Made by a program: the position numbers and the translations under genes
Assembly: GCF_918797505.1 (NCBI RefSeq)
Contig: NC_092797.1
Span: 23,325,372 to 23,389,371 of the forward strand
Reading direction: 5' to 3'
DNA length: 64,000 bases
DNA from: Bemisia tabaci
Lineage: Eukaryota; Arthropoda; Insecta; Hemiptera; Aleyrodidae
Notes under the pieces: model-generated
The model's input: only the letters and a program-made list of their open reading frames with translations
Databases searched by the model: none
Told to the model about the DNA's origin: nothing
Part shown: piece after piece, positions 10,427 through 21,641 of the stretch
Layout of the letters: every line of letters begins with the position of its first letter
Numbering within the stretch: the stretch's first letter is position 1

Positions 10427-10811
10427 TAACAAAAGAAAAGAGGAGCCAATACGCTGAGTTCATGATTGTTTTACTTACATAATTTTGTAACCGAGGCCTT
10501 TCGGTCACACACGACCATCATCCCCGGCATAAATTAGAATTATACAAACTACATAAATATAGCCAAAACTACAAACGTGCAAAAAAGAAACCAGCTTACG
10601 ACTACATTCTGAAAGGAGGATAAAATAGTTGGAAATTACAGGAATTACAAAGCAAGCGTAACAGCCAAAGTGAATAGTAGTTAGTGTAGTTTGTATAATT
10701 CTAATTTGTGCCCGGGATGATGGTCGTGTGTGACCGAAAGGCCTCGACTAAAACATTATGTAAGTAAAACAATTATGAACACAGCGTATTGGCTCCTCTT
10801 TTCTTATGTTA
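10427..10811. mobile_element. Inverted-repeat element (family G)
   Basis: The left arm (10427-10552) and right arm (10685-10811) are close reverse complements: CACACACGACCATCATCCC against GGGATGATGGTCGTGTGTG, AGAGGAGCCAATACGCTG against CAGCGTATTGGCTCCTCT, and TATACAAACTAC against GTAGTTTGTATA. A 132-bp unrelated centre separates them. Size and long arms suggest a MITE or foldback element. It is a single copy in this window with no clear target duplication. Confidence 0.7.
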
Positions 10812-11650
10812 TCTTTAGTAACGCTGTTCGCACTAACATGTTTCGATAAAATCAATTGACTTCAAATATTTTTCAAAACGCAAATGCTCAAAAACCCTGG
10901 TCCCGTTTGGGCTAAAACACCGGAGGTTACGAATCGGGAGGAAAAATCTGAGTCAAAGTTGGAGACCGAAGACACTTCATTGGATGTAACTTACCTGGGC
11001 GACGTGAACTCGGAGCTCGCCGCCAAGTTTTTAAATCCGGTGGGAATCCAACGGGCGCATTCATGCTCCTGTTGCCGGAAAATCCTCCGATTCATCCGTT
11101 CAGAGGAACCCGTAAGAGTGGAGTAAACGGTCCAACTCGGGTATTTCCTCGATCCGACAACTTTGAGTTGCAGTGACTTTCGTCGTTGCCGAATTGGACA
11201 TTTTTTAAAATCATATAGCTGGAAATTGCTGGTGAATCTAGTAATTTTGGCAAATTTTGCTTCAACAAGACCGTCCCACCGAGTCTCTTGTCGACATAAC
11301 CCGACAAAGAGTGCTCAGAAGTTCGTTCCAACGCGGTCCTGCCAGTTTTGTTCGAAAGAATAGTCGAAGAGGCTAGGAAAGGAATATTGAGGTGAAGGAA
11401 ATGGAAGCGCATGAGGGAGAAATCCTATGTTGACCTCGCAAACTAACTCCAGATTGTACTCTTGCATGTTTGAGAAAAGAAGAAATGACTTGTTTAAGGA
11501 GATAAGAAAGCTTAGCCAATTAAGTCGACTTATTGTTCCAAGTAAGACCACGTTGAAATGATATTGAGTAGATCACTTAAGTCTACAATTCACATCTTTG
11601 CACACGATTTCCGTAGTCCGTACACTGCATTTTCAAATTTTCTGCGTCAT
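10812..11650. other. Stretch with no recognised gene
   Basis: Overlapping chance ORFs of 66-106 codons occur on both strands (10884-11551), none with a domain I recognise. Open frames are a little denser than in neighbours, so a degraded exon is possible but not supported. Confidence 0.4.
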
Positions 11651-11868
11651 ACAGTGGATCAAGGCAATAGGAGAGGGAAACTTTAAGAGCTCATAACTCC
11701 GTTTATACAAAATTTTCAGGTTCCATAAGTGGTTTTATTGGTTTTCTCGTGATATTTTTTCCTGAAAAATCCCCTAAAATTTATAATGTAACGGAATGAA
11801 CATGAGAATTTGCAGTTTTATTCAAAAATTGTGTATCTGACCTCTCTGATTGAATCGATCCACTGTGT
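11651..11868. mobile_element. Family E MITE, near complete
   Basis: Runs from ACAGTGGATCAAGGCAATAG to GAATCGATCCACTGTGT. Interior motifs match other E copies: GGAAACTTTAAGAGCTCATA, TTATTGGTTTTCTCGTG, AATTTGCAGTTTTATTC and GACCTCTCTGATTGAATCG. The ends are short inverted repeats (CACAGTGGATCG). No coding capacity. Confidence 0.75.
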
Positions 11869-12079
11869 ATCGGTAGGAACTAGTCATCTTCAACGGCAAC
11901 CACAGAGACCGAATTCCGTCGATTCTTACACATAGAGAAGCCAAGTCCATCGATGAGTCGAAACCGCACCACCGCCTTTTTTTAATTTTTCTGAGTAATC
12001 TCGAGAGAGATACACTCTGAATTGCACTAGAAAGTTCAATTGGGGTCACAGCACTTCGTCGTAATACTGTCTCGTTTTT

Positions 12080-13180
12080 ATGAATTTCCTCCCAAATCTG
12101 GACGGCAAGCGGCACTTGCACATTACTAGCAGCATGCAGTGAATCATTGAGAGTTCTAGCTTCACGCCATCGCGCCTTCAATTTTGCAGATACAATACGG
12201 ACATCTATCAAGCACGTATAGTTGTATCTCTGCGCCGTTATGAACACGAGTTCTTCCACTCGCTCTATTTTCATGCCGTGTTGGTTCCGTTTGTTTTATT
12301 TGTAGTAATGCTCCGCGAGTTACCTGAGCAGTACAGCCAAAAATGGAGTGACGTGCCCAGGCCTCTTTTTAATTTACTTTTCCCTCGAATTTCAGCGACA
12401 ACTCATTAACAGCACAGAGCCGAGCATGTCGAGTTCGCGCATCGCGCCCTCGCGCCTTCAATTTTGTAGATGCAACACGGACATCCATCAAGCACGAATA
12501 GTTGTATCACTGCGCCGCGCCGGCCGTTACCAACGGGTGTCGCGGTCGTTTCCCTTCCTCTATTTCCATGTTGTGATGTTTCCGTTTGTTGTATTTATGG
12601 TGGTGCTTTACAAGTTACTTGAGTAATATATCCGATAATGGGAGGGACGTAGTCGGGCCTCATTTGTTAACTTTTCTCCCCAATCTGAACGACGTCTCAT
12701 TAGCAGCATAAAAAGGAAAATTGCGAGTTCAAGCCTTCCACCATCGCGCCTTCAATTTTGTGGATACACCATGGACATCCATCGAGTACGAATAGTTGTA
12801 TCTCTGCGCCTTCATATTTTCCCGTGCTCTGTTTCCATTGTTCATTGGCCCCGTGCGTTTTGTTTTAAGTGGTGCTTCACGCGTTACCTGAGCAGTGAAG
12901 TCGAAGATTTGAATGACGTTATCGAACCTCTTTTTTAAACTTTTCTCCTGAATCTGAGCGACACCTCATTGGCACCATAGAGCGGAGCATTGCGCGCCAT
13001 CGCGCCTTCAATTTTGCGGATACACCATGGACATCCATCAAGTACGAATAGTTGTATCTCTGCGCCGTCAAGCAACGGTCCGGTGCTTCACGACGGATCA
13101 CGAGAGCAGTGCAGCCGAGGACGGGAGAAGCGGAATCGGGCTCCGTTTTTTACTTTTCTCCTAAATCTGAGCTACACCTC
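12080..13180. repeat. Family K tandem array, about four units of 256-294 bp
   Basis: The core GCGCCTTCAATTTTG recurs at 12172, 12452, 12746 and 13002 (spacings 280, 294, 256). Each core is followed by a conserved block (GGACATCCATCAAG, ACGAATAGTTGTATC, CTGCGCC). Between cores lie semi-conserved blocks such as TTACCTGAGCAGT, ACTTTTCTCCT.AATCTGAGC and CTCATTGGCA. On the minus strand the core reads as a peptide of the form AQRYNY..L.DV....AKLKARWR in several units, but a stop interrupts it in the unit at 12452. A lone unit is inverted at about 48765. Origin unknown. Confidence 0.75.
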
Positions 13181-13345
13181 ACATGCAGACGACGAAAACT
13201 ATTTACAAACTTGCAAAAAAGAAACCCATTTTCCTGAGTAAAGTTTTAATTTTTCTCGACTAGCTATCAAAGTTGCCCCTGCCGCGAAACGCGGAATTTT
13301 TACGAGCTCGCGGCGAAATAACCGAGCTCGACTACATAACGTCCC

Positions 13346-13456
13346 TCCTCCGGCGTAAGGGCGTATTTCTATCTCGATATGAGCCCCTAAAAGCACGGAG
13401 TCCTATGTACAACAAGGCTCACGTGGAAATCGAGATAGACCCTTACGTCTGAGGAG
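13346..13456. repeat. Short inverted repeat (hairpin element)
   Basis: CTCCTCCGGCGTAAGGGCG and ATCTCGATATGAGCC on the left pair with GGCTCACGTGGAAATCGAG and CCCTTACGTCTGAGGAG on the right, around a loop of about 30 bp. The outer motif recurs as CGCCCTTACGTCGGAG near 61788, so it belongs to a dispersed repeat. About 110 bp, no coding. Confidence 0.65.
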
Positions 13457-13814
13457 CGACGATAAAGCCAAAGGGCAACAAACACGCTAGGAGCTTGTCA
13501 GAATATGATGAATACGGAAGTGTCTGCACGAAGCGGCGAAACGCCGATCGGATCAGATCTCGATATCGAGATGATATCGTGACGAACACCTTGTTGTATC
13601 GCGGCCCGATCTGATATGCGGGATCGCGGCGGGAAATTCATCCTATCGCCCGGAATTGCATTTCCCGGTCGCATGCAAAAGTTTCGCCTTGATGAAATGA
13701 TGAGTTTTTCCTTCGAGATATTAAATTCATTTCCCGATCTCTCAAGAGCGCCAGATGAAGGTGCATAATTACGCCGCCCCCGCCGCACAGTGCACCATGC
13801 CACCGCGAGGGTTC
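13457..13814. other. Stretch with no recognised gene
   Basis: Has palindromic CTCGATATCGAG near 13559 and several ATCGCGG motifs, with 89-101-codon chance ORFs on the minus strand. Nothing identifiable. Confidence 0.4.
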
Positions 13815-14186
13815 TGCCGTGCTAAGCAAGGACGCCGTAAATCCATCAAGATTTTCCCGCATTTTTTGGAACTTAATTCTTAATGAAATAAAAACTGATT
13901 CACCCATGCACCGAAAATTTTCAGTTTAAGTTCTCGATAGTATTTGCGAAAGAAATCAGTAAAAACATTGTCCTAATGTGCACTAGTTTTTCTGCTATGA
14001 AACATTGTTTCCAAAAAATGTATAATGATGCATGATCGCAAATCTCGAAGAGACTAGAAATCACTAGATCTGAAAGTTCAAAATCATAGAAATGGGAAAA
14101 ATGTCAAATTAATCAATCTGATTCTATCATTTGTATTACAAGACAAGAACAAGGACAAAGGACGGCGTTCTTGCGTTGCACGGCAG
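13815..14186. mobile_element. Family A MITE, diverged long copy
   Basis: The left end reads CTGCCGTGCTAAGCAAGGAC and the right end GACGGCGTTCTTGC..CACGGCAG. Length is 372 bp against about 253 bp for most copies, and the middle is strongly diverged. The 4-bp flanks are GGTT (13811-13814) and AGTT (14187-14190), a duplication with one mismatch. The right end was later copied into a tandem duplication. Confidence 0.65.
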
Positions 14187-14362
14187 AGTTTGAACCTAAA
14201 TTATTTTTACTAAAATTGCAAATTTTAGTTTGTCAGCTTACGTTACAATTTAAATTTTATGTAGTTATATTTGCACGGCAGAGTTTGAACCTAAATTATT
14301 TTTACTGAAATTGCAAATTTTAGTTTGTCTTACATTACAATTTAAATTTTATGTAGTTATAT
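14176..14362. repeat. 95-bp tandem duplication spanning a MITE end
   Basis: Unit 1 (14176-14270) and unit 2 (14271-14362) both start TTGCACGGCAGAGTTTGAAC and end TTATGTAGTTATAT, with only a few differences. The unit contains the last 11 bp of the family A element plus its right flank, so it arose after insertion. Confidence 0.9.
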
Positions 14363-16937
14363 TAGAAAGCCGGGTGCCTCTTTAAAGCATTTTAGTTTTG
14401 TATTAACGAAATTTTAAGTTTTTCGAGTTTTAAAATCGTGTTCACCTCTTCAAATAATTCATTTCACTGTGCGTCGCGCCATCAGCGGGGCTTGAGCTGG
14501 GCGCGCAACGAAGTTGGGGATGAAAACTTACGCGAATAAAAACTCGGCTCCTTTATTCATTGATCTCATCGATCATGAAACGGATAGAGGCTCACGGCTA
14601 GGAGCATGTTGACTGAGCGGCAAATTCCAATTCTACCCGACTTGATGCTTGTGTTTAATCTGATTTTTACTCCAACTGGACGTAATTATGCCGAAATGAG
14701 CTATGTATAAATGTATTTAATATCAAAAGCAATTATGAGGAACACAGATTCTATGCACACAGTTCTTTTTAATTCAAGCGTTCCGTTTAGTATATAAGGG
14801 ACCGTTCGATTAAGGGCACAAATGTATTTGTCACTGCTAACATTGCAATATGATTGTGTAGCTTTTGCTGCGTTTTTTGTTGGTCAATCAGAAAATTTTT
14901 ATTTTACATGTTTGCCATTTTTCCATGTTTGATTTCGTGAGGTAATTTTCCTGAAAATGCTGTGAAGGGTTAAGTGAATTTCATTAAAATGAAAGAAAAA
15001 CGCTTTACAATCTTAGCAAAATCAAATGGATGTGTGTTGTTTTTCCAAATGGCCTTTGAAATATTACGAACAATACTGTATGAAGTGAGAAAAATTTTGG
15101 GCCCTCAGAAAGACAATTCTTACGGGTCACAGGACAATTCAACCATAATACCTCTTCATTTCTCTATGCCAGAATTCTAGTTCTCAGCGCAAAATTTGAT
15201 ATATGTGATACGACTCTCTTTATGCCTACAATTTTAAAGCTTTTAACTAAATTACAGTGTTTCAAAATCTCTGTACTTGTTTTATACGCCACTGAGAAAG
15301 AACCAAAAAAAAAAATTGGCTCGAAATTTTAGTCGAATTATCGTGTTTAAGAAAATTGAAACAAATTGACAAGCTAATTTTCCTATAAAAAACAAGAGAC
15401 ACGCGGAAATTTATAACGGCAATTCGAGACGCGTGTTCTTGGAGTTAAGTCATCATCTCTTTCTATGTTTTCCCATTCCCTTTCATCATCAACACCAGAC
15501 ATTTTCCTTCGTGAATGTATGATCATATCATGTCATGTATGTCAATGTATGTGATATGTTTTTCACATTTCGGCAGTGAACGTGTACCTGTGTTTTCGAT
15601 GTTGGAGACTTCTTATTCTCATCATACTTTATTTTTAAATGGAAAAATAATAACTATTCTTGCAAATCTCTCCGTTTTTTCCCTTGCGTGATGAATATCA
15701 TGAAAAAATTGTGAACAATAGCTTCAGGTTATTCTCCTATCTGGTTATATAGCTAAAATTTTATTTTATCGGAGATTTAGAAAAATCGCAAACGAGCTAC
15801 GCGTTCCTGCAGTTTCTCTGGCGATTTGTTTCTCAATATTGAGTGTCCATTATACTTGATTTATTTTCTCACTTCCTCGCGCTCGGCATAGTTAGTAAAT
15901 CATGTGTCGATGGCCAAACGTGGCAAACTTGTGTTTTGGTCTGCAACGTTAAAGTCTTCCTGTCATATTTTGTTTTTCAAACCGCAAACTCATCAAAAAA
16001 TAATTTGAAAATTTCTTCGATGTTTCTTCGTCAATGGGGGTACACTTTTCGAAAATTATATTTCATGAAAAACTGGGCCCGGTGTCCATCGAGACTGTAA
16101 AATATTACTGCAGATTTTAATCGCAATCGAGGAAAAAATTTTCAGAAATAAAAATGCATATTATATGTAGCCATTGATACATAAACAAAATAAACATTTC
16201 ATTGGAATTTCCTCTGGAAAAAGAAAAGGAATGAATCTATTTCACTACTACTAAAATTTATCTCAGGTTCTTATCCCGTTCCTTTGGTATTTTAATTAAA
16301 AAAATTGTGAGCCAAAAATTCTTGTGAAGTTTTTGCTCCAAATATATTCCCTTCGTTTACTTTGAAATGTGCTTAACTCAAAAACACCGTTGTAATATTT
16401 GTCAGTTCCTCGTTAAGTCATACTTTGATTCTGATAATTAAGCGTTTGGTTCGGCAAAAATTAATTTAAAATGAGCCCCACTCACTTTGTTTGCGAATTA
16501 ATAAGTTTGTACATGATTTTCCGCAGACTGGCTGCATTTTTCAGATGAGAAAACTTATTCCTGACTGCGAAATAGATACCAATGGGTTTAGCTATTAATC
16601 AAAAGCAAAATAGCAGTAAAATATCGCATCTTTATGCCTTTTTGGCAAGCCCTTGCATTACAGGATATAAATCCGATGAAGTATATCATCCCTTTTTTGA
16701 CAGTCCCCGCTGTTTTCCCGTCGTAAGCTCCCATTTTGTTCTCCCAATAATCGCCATTTACAACTCCATTAACAAAGACCCCATCGATAACCAACCACTG
16801 CAGGACTTCAGTTCCGCGGCTTTGCTGCGGACGCTAGTGACGGGGGCTAATGCTTAGCTTCCAACTTACAGACTCGCGAAATATGACAGACTCGACATAT
16901 GTCAGAAGAGGACGCACGAACGCACGTATTAGCCACT
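14363..16937. other. 2.6-kb stretch with no recognised gene
   Basis: AT-rich, with short ORFs of 68-91 codons and no domain I recognise. A TATATAAGG motif at about 14793 has no convincing downstream ORF. The segment 15490-15560 has several near-repeats of CATGTATG and TATCATG. No structured repeat found. Confidence 0.45.
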
Positions 16938-17279
16938 AGAAGAAAAATCAGATGAAGTAAAAAATGAAAATGAAGTACAAATAGATTAGTAGAGACAGAA
17001 GAAGAAGATGAAGAAAATGCAGAGGCAGAAGAAGGAGAGGGAGAAAAAGGAAAGGAAAAAAGGGAAGGAGGAGGAGGAGAGATAAATAAAGGAGAGGGAG
17101 AAGTAGAAAAGGAAGGAGGAGAGGCAGAAGAAGGAGAGGCAAATGAGAGGCAGAGAAAAGAGAGGCAGAAGAAGAAGAGGAAGAAGAAAGATAGAAAGAA
17201 AATGGAAAGGAGAAGAGGGAGAGGGAGAAGAAGGAGATAGAGAGGGAAGAGGAAAAGGAAGGAGAGAATGAAGAAAATT
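16938..17279. repeat. Purine-rich (GA) low-complexity tract
   Basis: About 340 bp of almost pure purine on the plus strand, made of irregular GAAGAAG, GGAGAGG and AAAGGAAAG motifs. It makes a serine/leucine-rich 115-codon ORF on the minus strand and is low complexity, not a gene. A pyrimidine tract follows directly. Confidence 0.85.
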
Positions 17280-17425
17280 TTATTTTCTTCCTCATTTTTT
17301 GCTCTTCTCCTCCTTCATCTTCTTTTTTCCCCGTTTTCTTCTCTTTTTTCTCATTTTGTTGCTCCTCCCCCTTTTAGGCCTCTTTCCTCTCGTTCTCATC
17401 TTATTTTCTCTCTCTTGTTTTACAA
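17280..17425. repeat. Pyrimidine-rich tract adjoining the GA tract
   Basis: About 145 bp dominated by TTTTCTTC, CTCCTCC and TTTTCTC motifs on the plus strand. Because it abuts a GA tract, the two could pair as an imperfect hairpin. The ORF across it is a low-complexity artefact. Confidence 0.75.
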
Positions 17426-18396
17426 TTCCTTTGACCTATATTATGAGTCCTCAGCCATAGCGCGTATATCCTTTTCCAAACTCCCTTTATATTTTATGCA
17501 GGTAGTATGATTGTATAGATTCATTCCTCTCAATCAATGCAAATCTCGGGTCTTCTAGACCTTAATGCTGGAGTGGGTTAAACCATTATGGTTAATTACT
17601 CGTGATTGTCATTACTAGCAATTAACCTTTACTTTGATGGCAAATTCTGTAAGCGAGCGTTCCCACTTTTGGCCAGAGATGCATTTGGTGGTACGGAATT
17701 ACGACTCGACAAGACGGTGCGGTCCATCGGGGGAGTTATCGGTGTTTGACTCGAATGAGAGCATCGTTGCGGAGAATCCCGGGCCTCGGGTGGAGCCGAG
17801 AATAAAGAGGGAGCGACAGGAGGAAGAAGAAGTGGAAGTACTTCCGTTTTCTTTATTCGCGACATAATTTGATTCAATTGAGAAATTTTATCGAAAAAGT
17901 TGATGACGCGACGCCGGCGATGAGGCGAACAAACGAAGTCAACGGTGAGCAACATCACACGGAAGCAGCGGTGCCGCCCCGCCCCCGCGCCCGAGTTTAA
18001 AAATAATTTAAAAACGGAAGCTTTGATAACGACCCCCTCGATTGCTCTCCCGCGCCGCCCCCCGCCCCACTCGCAGATCACCTCGCGCACTTGAGAGCCC
18101 TTTCTTTCGAGCCGGAAAACAGCCCCCCTCCCCGCCCCCGCAGGACTCCGCAACTTTATTCGCCTGCAGTTTTCGCGCAGGCAACCCCTGATGCAGCGTC
18201 GTTTAAATCCAGTTTTCGCCTTTGATTCCGCCCCTCATCAAGGCCCCTTCAAATCGTTTCACATCGCACGCGTCTTGCGCCATTTAAATGCGCTGGCCTC
18301 TCCGATTACGTGCATGCCGTGCATTCTTTGACCTGACTCCGAAAGCTCTGACGTTAGGTTGCAGTCGCGGCCTGGAGAGGGAAGGGGATACCTATT
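17426..18396. other. Stretch with no recognised gene; GC-rich island
   Basis: Contains a CpG- and GC-rich island (about 17930-18160) and a 174-codon minus-strand ORF (17629-18153) rich in Arg, Gly, Ser and Pro. The ORF has no recognised domain and its bias follows the base composition. A promoter or 5' exon could sit here; I see no TATA box or splice site that settles it. Confidence 0.35.
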
Positions 18397-18649
18397 CTGC
18401 CGTGCTAAGGAAAAACGCCGTGAGAACCTTCAGGCGTTGCCAAATTTCCTTTTGTAAAACATGAATTTCCTGGTAAATTTAAGACTACTTTCCTTCCGAT
18501 TTTACAGATAATTTTGTACGCAATTTCAACTAAATTTCCTGAAAATTTCGAGGGAAAATATTCATAACTTTCCTCAAAAATAAACATTTTATCGAAGGAA
18601 ATATGGCAACTCTCGAATGCTCATACGGCGTTCTTCCTTAGCACGGCAG
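18397..18649. mobile_element. Family A MITE, target duplication TATT
   Basis: A 253-bp near-perfect palindrome from CTGCCGTGCTAAGG to CCTTAGCACGGCAG, the best-preserved ends in the window. TATT flanks both sides (18393-18396 and 18650-18653). Internal marks are GCGTTGCCAAATTTCC and TATGGCAACTCTCG. No coding. Confidence 0.92.
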
Positions 18650-18980
18650 TATTAGAGTTTAACTTTATTAAAAACAATTTGTTGTCGTTTTCTTGTATTT
18701 TGTGAAATTCGTGAAAATCATAATGAGCAAAATTTGCGAATTTTACCTATCATTTGATCGTTCAATGAATATTTGGATTGAATTTAGCAAAAATCTCCCA
18801 GAATAGCAAATAGTTTTGGTTTCCCACCAATAAATTGTTAATTCTAGAGGAAAATAATTATTTACACTTTCACACTATACACATATTAGGTATGTTTAAT
18901 AAAAAGTGAGAAGTTGCACGATTTTGAAAGCACTGTAATCGCGCTGGTTCCTTCTTGCTAAATGCGCTCCATTTGATGGG

Positions 18981-19144
18981 CAGTAGCGTGGCGTGTTTCG
19001 CGATTTATAGATTCATCCGCCATTTAAATCTATGTGAAAGAATCGCTAAACAGGGTGGTCGTAACGAACACCTTAATAATCGATTCTCTTCTACAGCTTC
19101 AAATGAGGGAATATCGATTATCGATAATTCCCGCCTTGCCACTG
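18981..19144. mobile_element. Family D MITE, diverged copy
   Basis: Starts CAGTAGCGTGGCGTG, ends CCTTGCCACTG. Contains GAACACCTTAATAATCGATT and CTTCAAATGAGGG, which match the right arm of other D copies. A second CAGTGGCGTGGCGTG follows at about 19157, perhaps the start of another truncated copy. Confidence 0.65.
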
Positions 19145-19855
19145 TTGTTGCTGTAGCAGTGGCGTGGCGTGTGGAACGGGCGAAAAAAAAACACACTCGA
19201 TCTCTTTCTAAAAGGGGGGGGAGGTAGCTCCACCAGCGGATGTATGAATTTTTGGGGAAAAGGGGGCGAGGAGCCTTCCGCTGCTCCTCGAAGCGAAAAG
19301 TAGGAAGGGCACAGTGACAAAACGAACTACACTTCTTGACAATTTCGACGACACTTTTATTCTATACTTTTGATAGACTCATCACACTAAGAACTGAAAG
19401 AATCAGAACACACTCCCGCGCGGAGTACGTTTAGACACGGCGTGGCGGGCCGATTCGCGGCCTGGGCAGGATCGCTGGTGAGCTTATGACGAGACTGATT
19501 TCAGAGATTTTCTGAAAATTGCGAGTAGCGTCGCTTTAGCTTCCCTTTTCCCCTGCGGCCCAATCCTCCGGGCCAATCAGGGCCTCACACGGGACTCTGA
19601 TTTTCCGAGCTGACTGCGTTCACATGGGAACTGAGCAGCTAAGACTCTGTATGACATCACTTTGTCTCATCCTTGCAATTTTCAGCTGAGCTGTTGTCTG
19701 GACAGGAAACACAGAGCACCGTTTCTAACCGCGATGCTTGTTTTTCCCATGCAGGCAGAAACCCAGACTCTGCGTCTTAGCAATATGGTTTTACAGGTGA
19801 TTGAGTTTACTCAGCGACCCCTCCCCAACTTTTTAGTGGATTCTACCGCTCGAAT
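19145..19855. other. Stretch with no recognised gene
   Basis: Includes a G run (19211-19220) and a GC-rich patch (19420-19600). Short ORFs have no recognisable domain. I see nothing else. Confidence 0.4.
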
Positions 19856-20010
19856 CCATTGCTTGTGCTTTGCGATATATCGATTGTTATGTCATTTAAG
19901 CCTATGAAAAAGGATCGATAAACAGGGTGTTCGCAGCGAACACCTTAACAATCGATTCTTTACCATAGGTTTAAATGGCATAATGTATCGCAATTCACGC
20001 CACGCCACTG
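19856..20010. mobile_element. Family D MITE
   Basis: Contains GCTTTGCGATATATCGATTG, GGTGTTCGCAGCGAACACC (a perfect palindrome at the centre), CAATCGATTCTTTACC and CACGCCACGCCACTG. The left CAGTGGCGTGG end is degraded. About 155 bp, no coding. Confidence 0.75.
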
Positions 20011-20973
20011 TGGGGTACACAAGGATCCTCTGCTCCATCACTATGTGACTTTTCATGTCATTTCACTGTCATGTATCACTGTGAAACGCAGAAGTGGAGC
20101 CTCCTCTCTTTCATAAATAGAACGTTTCGCCCAATATCATTTATCGTCGTGTACTTGCAGAAATTTTCATTCTAGATCTTCCACCCTAAAAAATTTTGAA
20201 TTCAAAATTGTGAGCGCGAAAGCCGAACAAATTAGAATCTTCGAAAAATGTCGAAAAATACAGTTACAGCAGACAGAAATGGGATTTAATACCCGAAACT
20301 TCATCATGTCCTCTGATGGGAATGGAACTGATATTTAAAATATCTCCAACGTCGAAAATCCTGATTAAATATGCTTGCAAGAGGAGAACTATATACTTTT
20401 TGCATCTCTTGTCATGACATCATTTTTTTAGGCGACTGCGTCCTTAGCAACGCAAAATCGCCCTTATAAAATAATGAATCCAATCTATTCATTATTAATA
20501 TTTGTCCTTTATGCAGTTTGTTGAAACGAGCGTTTAAACTTAGGAAAAAATTCAACGGAATGTCGTGTCATTTTCTCTCATCCATTTTTGCTAGGTTGCG
20601 TCTCAAGCCTTTTTTCTATGAGACAAGAAGAGGAAACGACGAAATTCACTGAACTGAAAAAATATTTTTTCTTTTTTTGGACGTTGATGAAAACTTTCAA
20701 AAGCTGAAACATTTAAGCTCATAAATGAGGACACGCGCTGAAGAAAAATTACTTTATCCACGCAGCTGTGTTGGAAAATTTTAATAAGTTTGCGATCCTA
20801 CAATACCCTTCACCTCTTTTTTCCAGTTTTTCGAATTGGGTATATTCCGGGTACATTCCAGGTCCAGATATGGGGGATTTCCTGGAGACAGGAGAGGCTG
20901 TATTGCAGTTTTGAAGAATTTCCGGATTTTGTTGCGTATCTCTGAGTCATTTTTAATATCTATAAAACTTCTC
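20011..20973. other. Stretch with no recognised gene
   Basis: Mixed sequence; nothing identified. A minus-strand ORF (20781-21158, 125 codons) overlaps the candidate plus-strand ORF listed next. Confidence 0.4.
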
Positions 20974-21183
20974 ATGAAGTTTAAAACGACGGTGGTTTTA
21001 GGAATCCTTTGCTTTTTGCAATGTCCACCCTCCTTCGTTTTGGGCAAAGAACCATTGCGGGGGCTGCTGCTGCAAAAAAAAAGAGAAAAAAATGCTGAAA
21101 ATGCTGTTTTCTCACTTATGCACTTATCGGCAGAATTGGAAATTTTCAATGTTCCCACCAGGTTTTACACTAAATTTCGATGA
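20974..21183 (+). CDS. Candidate small secreted peptide, unrecognised
   Basis: A 69-codon ORF starting MKFKTTVVLGILCFLQC. A basic start, a run of hydrophobic residues (VVLGILCFL) and Pro-Ser-Phe-Val-Leu-Gly around residue 24 look like a signal peptide. The rest is a short Lys-rich tail. The frame is open further upstream (to 20836) but the internal Met gives the more natural start. A longer ORF runs on the opposite strand, one of the two must be a shadow, and no TATA box or splice site supports either. The hydrophobic pattern may be chance. Confidence 0.15.
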   Translation: MKFKTTVVLGILCFLQCPPSFVLGKEPLRGLLLQKKREKNAENAVFSLMHLSAELEIFNVPTRFYTKFR

Positions 21184-21641
21184 AAACATGTTCATTGCAG
21201 CGCTTGACTTTGGACCCTACCTATTTGTAGTTCATTCTAGCATTCATAGAGACGGTGAAATTACCAGTACACCATTTTACCAAATTTACTAGCCGATAGC
21301 AGAAAATTAATGGAAGTGGGCTCAGTGCCACATCAGTCCACATCTACGAGTCTATCGGCACTATCAGAACACGACGAAGTTCAATCTGTTCCATTCAATA
21401 AATTGCAGTTTGATGTCTTGGCCTTTTGACATGAAATTTCAAAAATCGGTCCATGTACAACATGTAACCGTAACAAAAAATTGATAAAAATAAATTCTTG
21501 AGAGACAGGGAGCCTAAATTAATGATTTGGAAACATTTTTTCTCTTACGCCCTCTTTCGGTACACACGAGATTTCTAACAAATTCTTTTTTACTGTGTTG
21601 CAGGTAAATTTTCTGATCCGCTTCCTTTGTTCACATTTCAG

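Noticed and set aside
11822..12274. 150-codon minus-strand ORF beside the K array
   Set aside because: The conserved part is just the K core. The rest is unique and overlaps the end of an E element, so it is likely a chance fusion of open frames.
14380..14475. Possible right end of a family E element (TTCACTGTGCGTCG)
   Set aside because: Only the last dozen bases match. The interior motifs of E are absent.
14790..14800. TATATAAGG motif as a promoter
   Set aside because: No initiator or ORF at a sensible distance; common in AT-rich DNA.
16948..17295. 115-codon Ser/Leu/Phe-rich ORF on the minus strand
   Set aside because: Translation of a GA-rich low-complexity tract.
17629..18153. 174-codon minus-strand ORF
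   Set aside because: Partly in a GC-rich island. Composition follows base bias, and no domain, start context or splice signals support it.
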